Shown: in pieces, positions 26,554 to 34,777 of the stretch
How the letters are laid out: each line of letters begins with the position of its first letter
How positions within the stretch are numbered: the stretch's first letter is position 1
Assembly: GCA_934675575.1 (NCBI GenBank)
Contig: CAKUQQ010000001.1
Span: forward strand, 62,001 to 126,000
Origin: an uncultured Muribaculaceae bacterium
GTDB taxonomy: Bacteria; Bacteroidota; Bacteroidia; Bacteroidales; Muribaculaceae
DNA length: 64,000 nt
Direction of reading: 5' to 3'
Program-made: the position numbers and the translations under genes
The notes under the pieces: generated by a model
Told to the model about the DNA's origin: nothing
What the model saw: only the letters and a program-made list of their open reading frames with translations
Database searches by the model: none

Positions 26554-29500
26554 ATGAAAAAATTTTACAAATTGGTTGCTTTGGCGACTGTCATCGCTTG
26601 CATTGGATTAAGCGTGAGAGCCGCCGTTTCACCATTCTTCGACGCAGAGCAAGGCCGCGTGCCGCGCTCCGTAGTCCAAAAGATGGGGCAACGTGCTAAT
26701 TTGGGGCAAATTGCTCCCGAATTGCAGAAAGTTGATGCCGGCAAAGTGGTCCATCAGTCTGCAATTAACCGCGCCGCGGCAAAAAAGGCTGGAGAAATCA
26801 CAGCTTTCTCCAACCCAGTTATTCAAATCAACTACTCCTCTGGTGGTGTGTTCAGTGCATCTCACGAAACGCAAATCGTTTTGGGAGAAAACACCATTGA
26901 AATCAAGAATTTCAATGCCATGGGCGAAACCATCAAGGGTAGCCTCAACCGCGCTACCGGCGAAGTGGCTTTCCCTGTGCAAACGGCTTACAATTCGGCT
27001 AACTACGGCCGCTGCGTGCTGGCGCGCGTGACCAACGACCTCAAGTATTTCGACACCACTACCACCGTTAATGGTGTCATCACCAATGGCGTGCTCACCC
27101 TGCAACCGTGGTGTGTGCTCATCACCACTGGCGACTACAAAAACTACACCTTCGGCATGGTTGAGAGCGCAAAATTCGTCAGCGCAAACGCTCAGATGAA
27201 GAGTGCTTCGCTCGACACTGCCAATGTGGTGACCAATGTCACAAGCAGCGTGTATGCCGAGCAAACGGCTGGCAACGAGATAACCATCTACAATGCTGCC
27301 GGTTACAGCTGCCTGCTCCGCGTGCAAGTCAAAGGCGACAAGTCGCTTGCCATGCGTCCACAAGTGCTGTTTACCTACAACAACAAATATTTCTACAACT
27401 ACAAGGCCGACTTCACCAAGGGGTTGGTTTACACGCATGACCAAATCACAGGAACCACCGAGGGCAACAAGCTCAGCTGGGGCAACTGGACCATTTGCAA
27501 TGCTGCCGGAACATGGGCTTTCCGCGCCAATTCCACAGAGATACAGCTGCCTTTCGACATAAAGTATCCTGCCGCACAAACACAAACCGGCTGGAAAGGA
27601 AGCGGCACGGCAGACGACCCTTGGCTCATTGAGACTCCTGCCGACCTCCTCGCTCTCTCCGACAGCGTTAACTACGTGTCGGGCATTCAAGCCTCCACTC
27701 GTTGCTACAAAGCGTTTGAGGGCAAATATTTCAAGCAAACAAAAGCAATCAACCTCAACGGCATTAATTTCCCACCAATCGGTGGTTTCGACGAAGTCTA
27801 TCGTTTTGCCGGTCACTACGATGGCGACAACAAGACTATTTCCAACCTCTATGTGAGCAGCGGCAACGCTGGCGACGCAGCTCTTTTCGGAGCTGTTGAC
27901 ACTGTAGGCTCAATCAAGAACCTGCGCCTGTCAAATCCTAAAATCATCGACCAATACATGTATGCCGGCACTGTGGCAGCCTATTGCCAGGGTTCACTCG
28001 ACAACATCACCGTCACAAACGGCGACGTCAGCGGTGTTTACTGCGCCGGTGGCGTGTCGGGTTCGTCAGGCCCAGCCAACAACATTTCTTTCACCGGCAA
28101 GGTGAAAGGCGCATCGCAGGTGGGTGGCGTGTTTGGCGTGCTCAGATGGCCAGGCAAAAACCTCGTGGCAACCAACACCACCGTCACTGCAACCTCCACT
28201 CAAGAAACCGCTTCTGTGGGTGGCATAGTGGGATTCCTCGGCTATGAGCGCGGCGGAAAGCTAACCGACAGTTATTTCAGCGGCGACGTGGTGCCCACCA
28301 TGAACGGCGAGTATGCCGGTCTTGTGGCTGGTGTCAGCAGCGAGGGCATCATTGAGCGCTGCTTCGGCATCGGCACAATCCACGCCCCGTCTAACGGCAT
28401 TTCTGCCTCTGGCCTGGGTGGCGTGGTAGGCGGCATTCAAGGCTCTATCGTGAAAGACTGCTACTTTGCAGGAAATCTCGAAACTGGCGGCACTCGCACC
28501 GGTGCCATAGTGGGTGTGGCACTCAACACCTACGATGTGGCAGGTCACCGCAACCAAAATGAGCTGACCAACGTGTTTGCCTCTGGTGTGTTCAAATCCA
28601 CTTCCACCGAGGCCTACATGCCTTTCATCGGCAAATTCGACGCAACTACCCTCGGCAAGGCTCCGGCCATTACCAACGCCTACTTCGACAAGCAGATTAA
28701 TCCTCGCTTCAAGGAACTTAACGGCGCCCTTCCCACATCACAGCTCACGGCAGCCACACTCCAAGGCTTCGCCGACTCTGTTTGGGTGCTTGAGGCCGGA
28801 CGTTATCCGCGCATCAAGGGTCTGGAGGCAAACTCTGCCGCCTATGTGGCAGCCGCTCCAATCCAACTCTCCGACGACAACCAAAACGTTGACCAAGTGA
28901 GCAAAGACTTCACCGGCAGCGTGCTTAATTCTGTCAAGTGGCAAGTGCTCCGCAACGGTGTGGCAAGCACCGAAGGCGTGGGTGTGAACATCGACACCAA
29001 GGGCAACATTCACCTTACCGGCTCTGTGTCAACCGACACTCTTGTTGCTTCTATCGGCACTTTCAAGAAGCAAATCGCCATAAAGCTCGCTCCAGCCACG
29101 CTGTTTGAGGGCAAAGGCACCGAGGCTGAGCCTTATCTCATCAAGAACAAAGCCGACCTCATCACACTTGCTTCTGCCACCACAAACAACCTCCTGTCGT
29201 TTGAAAACACTTATTTCAAAATCACCAACGACATCGACCTTGAGAACGACACCAACTTCATAGGAATCGGAGTCAACGACTCTCGCACCTATGGCTTTGC
29301 CGGAATTCTTGAGGGCGACGGCCACAAGATTACAAACATCTACCTCAATAAGTGCAAACTTGCCGCCAACGGCACCATACCCAACGACCAGCGCAAAAAA
29401 TATATTGCTCTCGTCGGTATCCTCAAAGAGGGCGGTGTGATTAAAGACCTCAAGCTCTATGGCGACATCACCGGCTACTCCAACGTGGGCGGCTTTGCCG

Positions 29501-30816
29501 GCTATAACTACGGCACTATCGAAAACTGCCGCAACTACGCCAGCGTAACAGCCCACTCAGGCAACATTGGCGGCATTGCCGGCTACAACGAGAAAGGCCT
29601 AATTCGCGACTGCTACAACGCAGGCAAAATCACTGCCGGATACTTCAATGCAGGCGGCATTGCAGCTTGCAACCGAGGCACCATTGAGAACTGCCAGAAC
29701 GACGGTGAAGTGGGCGTTGAGCAAATCAACAGCTCTTATGCCTGGAGCAAGCTCAATGCCGCCGGCGGCATCGTGGAGACCAACTTCGGCACGCTTAAAA
29801 ATGTGCTCAACACCGGCTATGTGCACGCACCAAAATACGTGGGTGGCATTCAAGCCTGGTTCAATGGCAACACAACGCAAGTTATGCAATCGTCAGCAGT
29901 CAATGTGGGTATGCTCTGGACTGCCAACACCGACGACGCCAACACCATTGGCAACATCATCGGCAAGCTCTACAAAAAAGGCATTCTTGAAACTTCCTAC
30001 TACGACCGACAACTCAGCACATTCAGCACAGCACATGGAGCCGAATATGCAGGCGGATTTGGATTGACCACAGCCGAGCTCACAAGCGGCAAGCCGCTTG
30101 AAGGTCTCGACACAGCATACTGGTCTTTTGAAAAAGGCAAGTACCCCACTCTCAAGACGTTTGCCGACGAACCTGGAGCAAAAGCCGGCGCACTTAGCGT
30201 GGCATTCTTCAACACCAACTCACGCGCCGACTCCATCAAGACCGACATCAGTCTCAGCAAGGCAGAGGGCCTTGTGTGGTCAGTGGTCAGCGGCACCGAC
30301 GCCTTTGCTGTCAAAGACGGCAACACGTTGTCGATGGACGCAGCACCTGTGCTCACCGACACACTTGTGGCCACCTATGCCGGCTTCGTTAAGCGCATTC
30401 CTGTGGCTGCCGTGCCCGACACCGTGCCTCAACCAGCCATCGCCTATGACGTGACCACCAATACACTCACATTCTCCGATGAAATGGACGGTGTGACCTA
30501 CTACTACACATTCGATGGTTCTGAGCCGACTACAGGCAGCACAAGCACCACCGAGCCGGTGTTCCCACCCAAGGGCTCTATCACCGTCAAGGTAATAGCA
30601 GCCAAGCACAATTTCTACCCGTCGGTTGTAGCCTCTACTGAAATCGCTGCCACTGCCGTCAATGACATCAACGCCGGCAAAACCGTGATTAAGCAGACTT
30701 ACGTCACTCCAAGCGGACTCACTTCGCCAACTCCAGTTGACGGCGTAAATGTGGTTATAACCACGTTCAGCGACGGAACACGCAGTGTTGCCAAAAAGCT
30801 TTTCATAGTCAAATAA
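26554..30816 (+). CDS. Large secreted GLUG-repeat (adhesin-like) protein with chitobiase-like C-terminal domain
   Basis: The 1420-residue protein has a signal peptide (about 1-23, LVALATVIACIGLSVRA). A region of unknown fold extends to about 345, followed by two large beta-helix modules. Each opens with the same phrase, GSGTADDPWLIETPADLLALS (near 350) and GKGTEAEPYLIKNKADLITLA (near 852). Each continues with GLUG-type repeats such as VGGFAGYNYGTIENCRNYASV, GGIAGYNEKGLIRDCYNAG and GGIAACNRGTIENCQNDG. Near 1310-1375 a chitobiase/FN3-like domain shows TYYYTFDGSEPTTG. The last about 45 residues (YVTPSGLTSPTP ... GTRSVAKKLFIVK) look like a sorting tail used in this group, though not the textbook type IX form. 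GLUG repeats occur in adhesins and peptidase-associated proteins; the ligand is unknown. Monocistronic. Confidence 0.85.
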   Translation: MKKFYKLVALATVIACIGLSVRAAVSPFFDAEQGRVPRSVVQKMGQRANLGQIAPELQKVDAGKVVHQSAINRAAAKKAGEITAFSNPVIQINYSSGGVFSASHETQIVLGENTIEIKNFNAMGETIKGSLNRATGEVAFPVQTAYNSANYGRCVLARVTNDLKYFDTTTTVNGVITNGVLTLQPWCVLITTGDYKNYTFGMVESAKFVSANAQMKSASLDTANVVTNVTSSVYAEQTAGNEITIYNAAGYSCLLRVQVKGDKSLAMRPQVLFTYNNKYFYNYKADFTKGLVYTHDQITGTTEGNKLSWGNWTICNAAGTWAFRANSTEIQLPFDIKYPAAQTQTGWKGSGTADDPWLIETPADLLALSDSVNYVSGIQASTRCYKAFEGKYFKQTKAINLNGINFPPIGGFDEVYRFAGHYDGDNKTISNLYVSSGNAGDAALFGAVDTVGSIKNLRLSNPKIIDQYMYAGTVAAYCQGSLDNITVTNGDVSGVYCAGGVSGSSGPANNISFTGKVKGASQVGGVFGVLRWPGKNLVATNTTVTATSTQETASVGGIVGFLGYERGGKLTDSYFSGDVVPTMNGEYAGLVAGVSSEGIIERCFGIGTIHAPSNGISASGLGGVVGGIQGSIVKDCYFAGNLETGGTRTGAIVGVALNTYDVAGHRNQNELTNVFASGVFKSTSTEAYMPFIGKFDATTLGKAPAITNAYFDKQINPRFKELNGALPTSQLTAATLQGFADSVWVLEAGRYPRIKGLEANSAAYVAAAPIQLSDDNQNVDQVSKDFTGSVLNSVKWQVLRNGVASTEGVGVNIDTKGNIHLTGSVSTDTLVASIGTFKKQIAIKLAPATLFEGKGTEAEPYLIKNKADLITLASATTNNLLSFENTYFKITNDIDLENDTNFIGIGVNDSRTYGFAGILEGDGHKITNIYLNKCKLAANGTIPNDQRKKYIALVGILKEGGVIKDLKLYGDITGYSNVGGFAGYNYGTIENCRNYASVTAHSGNIGGIAGYNEKGLIRDCYNAGKITAGYFNAGGIAACNRGTIENCQNDGEVGVEQINSSYAWSKLNAAGGIVETNFGTLKNVLNTGYVHAPKYVGGIQAWFNGNTTQVMQSSAVNVGMLWTANTDDANTIGNIIGKLYKKGILETSYYDRQLSTFSTAHGAEYAGGFGLTTAELTSGKPLEGLDTAYWSFEKGKYPTLKTFADEPGAKAGALSVAFFNTNSRADSIKTDISLSKAEGLVWSVVSGTDAFAVKDGNTLSMDAAPVLTDTLVATYAGFVKRIPVAAVPDTVPQPAIAYDVTTNTLTFSDEMDGVTYYYTFDGSEPTTGSTSTTEPVFPPKGSITVKVIAAKHNFYPSVVASTEIAATAVNDINAGKTVIKQTYVTPSGLTSPTPVDGVNVVITTFSDGTRSVAKKLFIVK

Positions 30817-30853
30817 CGAAGTTTTCGGCTTTTGCCGACTCCCCATAACAAGT

Positions 30854-30894
30854 TGAGAGAACCCACCAAGCACGGTGAGTTCTCTCACTTTTTT
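30854..30894 (+). terminator. Intrinsic terminator after the GLUG-repeat gene
   Basis: A 9-pair outer stem (30854-30862 with 30879-30887) and a 4-pair inner stem (30864-30867 with 30874-30877), separated by a C/A mismatch, precede CTTTTTT. Confidence 0.85.
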
Positions 30895-30962
30895 CATGTC
30901 CGCACTATAAATGCCAGTAGCCACAAAATGCCGCCATATCGCCACAGGCAACCCCAACTGTC

Positions 30963-30993
30963 CTTGACCTGTGAAAATAAATTGTTATCTTTG
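30963..30993 (+). promoter_or_regulatory. Predicted promoter of the VTC/DUF4956 cassette
   Basis: CTTG (30963-30966), 19 bases, TATCTTTG (30986-30993). The start near 31000 leaves a leader of about 88 bases to the first ATG. Confidence 0.6.
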
Positions 30994-31087
30994 CTATATA
31001 ATCTCCGCACTATTAGCAGATAGCTTTGTAACAACGTGCATGTTTTTTTAACTGATTAGCAAATACCCACACAGCCACTAAAGCACA

Positions 31088-31894
31088 ATGGACGACTTGG
31101 TTTCGAAATTCAGCCCCATCACGCTCAGTGAGATGAATGCAGTGAAGCTGCTCAACCGCACCGACACTAAATTTGTCACTTCAACCGAAAAGTTGAAGCA
31201 GCTGCTTATGCTCGCACACAACGACTACCGCATTCTCGTGGCCGACGGCAAACGCATCAGCCCCTACTACACAGTGTATTTCGACACCGCCGACCTCGAC
31301 ATGTTTCGCCGCCATCAGGCCGGACACGCCGACCGTCAAAAGCTGCGCATACGCTCCTACGTTTCATCGCAGCTCAATTTCCTTGAAATAAAGACAAAAG
31401 ACAACCATAAGCGCACACGCAAGCAGCGTGTCACAATCACAGGTTTCGACTCCACAAATCCTCCACACGACATCACGTTTCACTCCGGCCACGAGCAGCG
31501 TTTCGGCACTTGCGACGATTTCCTCAACCAAAACCTGTATTACGCCCCCGGCGAACTTATAGAGCAGATAGAAAATCGCTTCAACCGCATAACGCTCGTC
31601 AACCGTGGCATGACCGAGCGGCTCACAATCGACACCGACCTGCGTTTTCACAACATAGCCACCGGGCGCGACTTCGCGTTTACCAACACCGCCATAATCG
31701 AGCTGAAACGCGATGGCAATGTCCCCTCGCCCATTCTCGCCATTCTGCGCCAGCTGCGCATCAAGCCCATGGGCTTCAGCAAATATTGCATAGGCACAAT
31801 TCTCACCAATCCGCATGTGCGCTACAACCGCTTCAAGCCCCGGCTCCACGCAATCGAAAAAATCGAACAAAAACAGTTAATTAAATATTATTAA
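31088..31894 (+). CDS. VTC-type polyphosphate polymerase domain protein
   Basis: The 268-residue protein consists almost only of a VTC domain, the tunnel-fold polymerase that in yeast Vtc4 makes polyphosphate from ATP. Typical segments are LLNRTDTKFVTSTEKL, YYTVYFDTADLDMFRRHQAGHADRQKLRIRSY (in parts), FLEIKTKDNHKRTRKQRVTI and AIIELKRDG. The basic residues in RQKLRIRSY and KTRKQR-like stretches would line the tunnel, and the Glu of EIKTK and IELK would bind metal. There is no membrane segment. It is the first gene of a four-gene block with DUF4956, DUF2490 and carbohydrate-binding genes. Polyphosphate synthesis is inferred from the family and has not been shown for this clade; another nucleotide-dependent chemistry is possible. 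Confidence 0.85.
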   Translation: MDDLVSKFSPITLSEMNAVKLLNRTDTKFVTSTEKLKQLLMLAHNDYRILVADGKRISPYYTVYFDTADLDMFRRHQAGHADRQKLRIRSYVSSQLNFLEIKTKDNHKRTRKQRVTITGFDSTNPPHDITFHSGHEQRFGTCDDFLNQNLYYAPGELIEQIENRFNRITLVNRGMTERLTIDTDLRFHNIATGRDFAFTNTAIIELKRDGNVPSPILAILRQLRIKPMGFSKYCIGTILTNPHVRYNRFKPRLHAIEKIEQKQLIKYY

Positions 31895-31930
31895 GAAATA
31901 CAAATTTCAAAAATAAACTATCTTAGCAAA

Positions 31931-32641
31931 ATGGAAAATCTAAACGAAATATTGATGGGCGTAGCCAATTCCGACGTGAGTTTCACTAACATGCTGGCAC
32001 TCTTTGCACTCAACACCACAGTTGTGTGGGCCATCATACACTTTCTTTATTTCCGCAAGAGTCACCGGCGCGACTTCTATTTCACATTCATTCTCATCAG
32101 CATTGCCATCTTCTTTCTGATGTTCTACATGATTTTCATGCTCGACAACCTCAAGGGCAAAACGAGCATTGGCATAGGAATCGGGCTGTTCGGCATATTC
32201 AGCATCATGCGCTACCGCACCGACGCCATGCCGGTGCGCGAAATGACCTATCTCTTTTCAATAATCTGCCTCTCTGTGGTCAATGCTCTGGCTGCCGGCT
32301 CCACACAGTTCACGCTCGTGGTGCTGCTACCCAACATAGCCCTCACTCTGGCAATACTGCTCTGTGAGAAACTGCTGCTAAGCAACAAGGAGAAGTCCAA
32401 GCTTGTGCAATACGACCGCATAGAACTCATCACACCGGAGCGGCACGACGACCTCATTAAAGACCTCGAGCGCCGCACAGGGCTCAGCATAACCAACGTT
32501 GAAGTCGGTGCCATCGACTTTTTGCGCGACATGGCAATGATTCGCATTTTCTACAACTCTTACGACAACAACGATAATTCCACAATTAACAACAAATTAA
32601 AGTTATCTAAAGAAGAATGGAAAAATTTCAACGACGATTAA
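31931..32641 (+). CDS. DUF4956 membrane protein
   Basis: The 236-residue protein has three to four membrane spans in the first about 150 residues (LALFALNTTVVWAIIHFLYF; FYFTFILISIAIFFLMFYMIF in parts; LFSIICLSVVNALAAG; TLVVLLPNIALTLAILL). A soluble C-terminal domain carries ELITPERHDDLIKDLERRTG. The family hallmark GIGLFGIFSIMRYRTDAMPVREMTY (in parts) is intact. DUF4956 proteins are repeatedly found beside VTC-domain proteins, so a role in guiding or exporting the polymer made by the VTC protein is reasonable, but it is an inference. The end of the gene overlaps the next one by 25 bases. Confidence 0.88.
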   Translation: MENLNEILMGVANSDVSFTNMLALFALNTTVVWAIIHFLYFRKSHRRDFYFTFILISIAIFFLMFYMIFMLDNLKGKTSIGIGIGLFGIFSIMRYRTDAMPVREMTYLFSIICLSVVNALAAGSTQFTLVVLLPNIALTLAILLCEKLLLSNKEKSKLVQYDRIELITPERHDDLIKDLERRTGLSITNVEVGAIDFLRDMAMIRIFYNSYDNNDNSTINNKLKLSKEEWKNFNDD

Positions 32642-33378
32642 TCGCACTTTTATTTGCTGTTTTCACTTTGACGGCAGCAACTGCCTTTGCTGACGACAAC
32701 AATGATTTTGGCATTAAATATTCTGCCGAAGCATCTAAAAAAATCAACAAACACTGGAGTGTTGATGCCGGTGTGGGCTTCCGCACACGCAACAATGCAA
32801 AAACTGCCGACCAGTGTGACGTGTCGGTAGGAGCAGGCTACAAAATCACACATTGGCTCAAAGCCGATGCAGGCTACCAGTTCATCTACGACAACAACGA
32901 GGAGAAATTCAAATACAACTCCACCGGCGATGTCACAAAGTGGCGTCCGTCGTTCTGGGGGCCTCGTCACCGCACCTATGCGTCGCTCACGGCAAGCATA
33001 AAGGTGAACCGCGTGAAATTCTCCATTCGTGAGCGCTGGCAATACACCTACCGCCCCGAAAAGACCACAGAACGCTATCTCTACGGCTCAGATTCCTGGG
33101 AAGATGTTTCTGTGCGCAGCAAGAGCAAAAACGTGCTCAGGTCGCGTTTTCAGGTCTCCTACAACATTCCAAAAAGCAAGGTCTCTCCGTTTGCCAATGT
33201 TGAAATTTACAACTCTTGGTCTCTCGACAAGACACGCCTCACCGCAGGAGCCGAGTGGAGCATCACCAAGAAGCACTCCGTAGAGGCGTTCTATCGCTTC
33301 CAGTCAGTTAACAGCACCGACGACGACCACGACATCAATTCCCACATATTGGGATTAGGATACACATTCAGTTTTTAA
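32617..33378 (+). CDS. DUF2490 outer-membrane beta-barrel protein
   Basis: The 253-residue protein starts with a signal peptide (MEKFQRRLIALLFAVFTLTAATAFA, residues 1-25, cut before DDNND). The rest is alternating beta strands such as WSVDAGVGFRTRNN, VSVGAGYKITHWLKADAGYQ and SHILGLGYTFSF, ending in a C-terminal Phe as outer-membrane proteins do. This fits the DUF2490 barrel family. Its start lies inside the DUF4956 gene (25-base overlap in another frame), so the two are probably translationally coupled. It could be the outer-membrane component of the VTC cassette. Confidence 0.85.
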   Translation: MEKFQRRLIALLFAVFTLTAATAFADDNNDFGIKYSAEASKKINKHWSVDAGVGFRTRNNAKTADQCDVSVGAGYKITHWLKADAGYQFIYDNNEEKFKYNSTGDVTKWRPSFWGPRHRTYASLTASIKVNRVKFSIRERWQYTYRPEKTTERYLYGSDSWEDVSVRSKSKNVLRSRFQVSYNIPKSKVSPFANVEIYNSWSLDKTRLTAGAEWSITKKHSVEAFYRFQSVNSTDDDHDINSHILGLGYTFSF

Positions 33379-33411
33379 CCATTTACACACACTCTAAAAA
33401 CAAGCAACAAA

Positions 33412-34608
33412 ATGAAACGTTTATTTCAGTTAGCCTTGCTGCCTGTGCTTGCAGTTGGCATAATGTCGTGCTCAAGCGACAACAACGGCTCTGGCAAGGG
33501 CGATGGCGAAGAAGTGGAAATAAAGCAAATAGAAGTTGACTCCACCGACCTTGCGGAAGCACCCGAAGTGATTCCCACCGACGACACCGACTCCACATTC
33601 AACGACTATGTTGAGAACGCCAAAATCACGCGTAACATCAACCTGAAATTCAGTGGCAACGCCGTCACTGCCACTGGCGACGTTGACGCCGTGACCATCA
33701 CCACTTCGGGGGCGCATGTCACCATCAAGTCATCATGCAAAAACGTGTCATATTCCCTCAGCGGATATAGCAACGACGGCTCTATAAAGATTTATAGCAG
33801 CAACAAATACAAGCTCGAACTCAACGGCATTTCGCTCCACAACCCATCAGGCGCAGCCATCAACAATCAGTGCGGCAAGTCGCTCTATCTCGTTTTGGCC
33901 GACGGCACAAGCAATGCCCTCAGCGACGGCAAGACCTATGTGCCGGTTGCTGGTGAGGACATGAAGGGCACCCTGTTTAGCGAAGGCCAAATTTTAATAA
34001 GCGGCAAAGGCACGCTCAACGTCAATGCCAATTCACGCAACGGCATTTGCAGCGACGACTACATAGTGGTTCGCCCAGGCTGCAAAATCTATGTCAACAG
34101 CACTGCCAACAATGCAATCAAGGCCAACGACGGTGTCACAATCAAAGGGGGCGTAATCAACCTCGTCACCTCCGGCAACGGTGCCAAAGGCATAAACTGC
34201 GAGAGCAACATCAACATCTATGGCGGACGCACCACTGTGATTAACTCTGGCTCTACACTCGTACTCTCCAACGACACAACAGGCTGCGCTGGCATCAAAG
34301 CCGACAGCACCATCAACGTCACCACCGGCATAGTCAACGTGAAATGCACTGGCGAAGGCGGCAAAGGCTTCAACAGCGGTGCCGACATCAACATCTATGG
34401 CGGCAACATCAACGTTGTCACCCTTGGTGCAAAGAAAAACTCTGCACCCAAAGGCGTGAAAGCCGACCGAAACATCTCTATTCTCGGTGGCAGCTTCTAC
34501 TCCTATAGTGCCAATAGTGCCGCCCTCGATGTGGCAGGCACACTCAAGCTGGGCGAGAACCCCACAGGCCAAAAATCAGGCACACACTACTACATCATAG
34601 GCTTCTGA
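33412..34608 (+). CDS. Lipoprotein with carbohydrate-binding beta-helix domain (Cthe_2159-like)
   Basis: The 398-residue protein has a lipoprotein signal MKRLFQLALLPVLAVGIMSC with the lipid-modified Cys at 20. The following SSDNNGSGKGDGEE is rich in Ser/Asp/Glu and may act as a surface-export signal. The body is a right-handed beta-helix with the family's repeated phrases: GTLFSEGQILISGKGTLNV, NGICSDDYIVVRPGCKIYV, NAIKANDGVTIKGGVINLV, GKGFNSGADINIYGGNINV and GVKADRNISILGGSFYSYS. This matches the DUF4353/Cthe_2159 family, whose founding member binds acidic polysaccharide. It lies 33 bases downstream of the DUF2490 gene and completes the cassette. Its ligand here could be host or self polysaccharide. 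Confidence 0.85.
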   Translation: MKRLFQLALLPVLAVGIMSCSSDNNGSGKGDGEEVEIKQIEVDSTDLAEAPEVIPTDDTDSTFNDYVENAKITRNINLKFSGNAVTATGDVDAVTITTSGAHVTIKSSCKNVSYSLSGYSNDGSIKIYSSNKYKLELNGISLHNPSGAAINNQCGKSLYLVLADGTSNALSDGKTYVPVAGEDMKGTLFSEGQILISGKGTLNVNANSRNGICSDDYIVVRPGCKIYVNSTANNAIKANDGVTIKGGVINLVTSGNGAKGINCESNINIYGGRTTVINSGSTLVLSNDTTGCAGIKADSTINVTTGIVNVKCTGEGGKGFNSGADINIYGGNINVVTLGAKKNSAPKGVKADRNISILGGSFYSYSANSAALDVAGTLKLGENPTGQKSGTHYYIIGF

Positions 34609-34652
34609 CGCGCTGTCAGTTGCCGCCCTCACCCATCGAGGACACCCACTTA

Positions 34653-34698
34653 CAACGGCGGAGAGACTGCGTATCAGTTTCTCCGCTGTTGTTATTTT
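34653..34698 (+). terminator. Intrinsic terminator after the VTC cassette
   Basis: A 17-pair stem with two wobbles (34653-34669 with 34675-34691) and a 5-base loop, followed by TTATTTT. Confidence 0.8.
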
Positions 34699-34705
34699 AA
34701 TGCCC

Positions 34706-34738
34706 ATTGCGCTCTTAGTCTAAATTTTTCTATCTTTG
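34706..34738 (+). promoter_or_regulatory. Predicted promoter of the first MBOAT-SGNH pair
   Basis: ATTG (34706-34709), 21 bases, TATCTTTG (34731-34738). The predicted start near 34745 leaves a leader of about 33 bases. Confidence 0.6.
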
Positions 34739-34777
34739 CAGCATAGTTAACGAAAACATAACAGCTTATACCCTATT

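Noticed and set aside
26629..27816. Long open frame antisense to the GLUG-repeat gene
   Set aside because: Shadow produced by the repetitive coding strand; the sense protein has a signal peptide, a promoter and a terminator.
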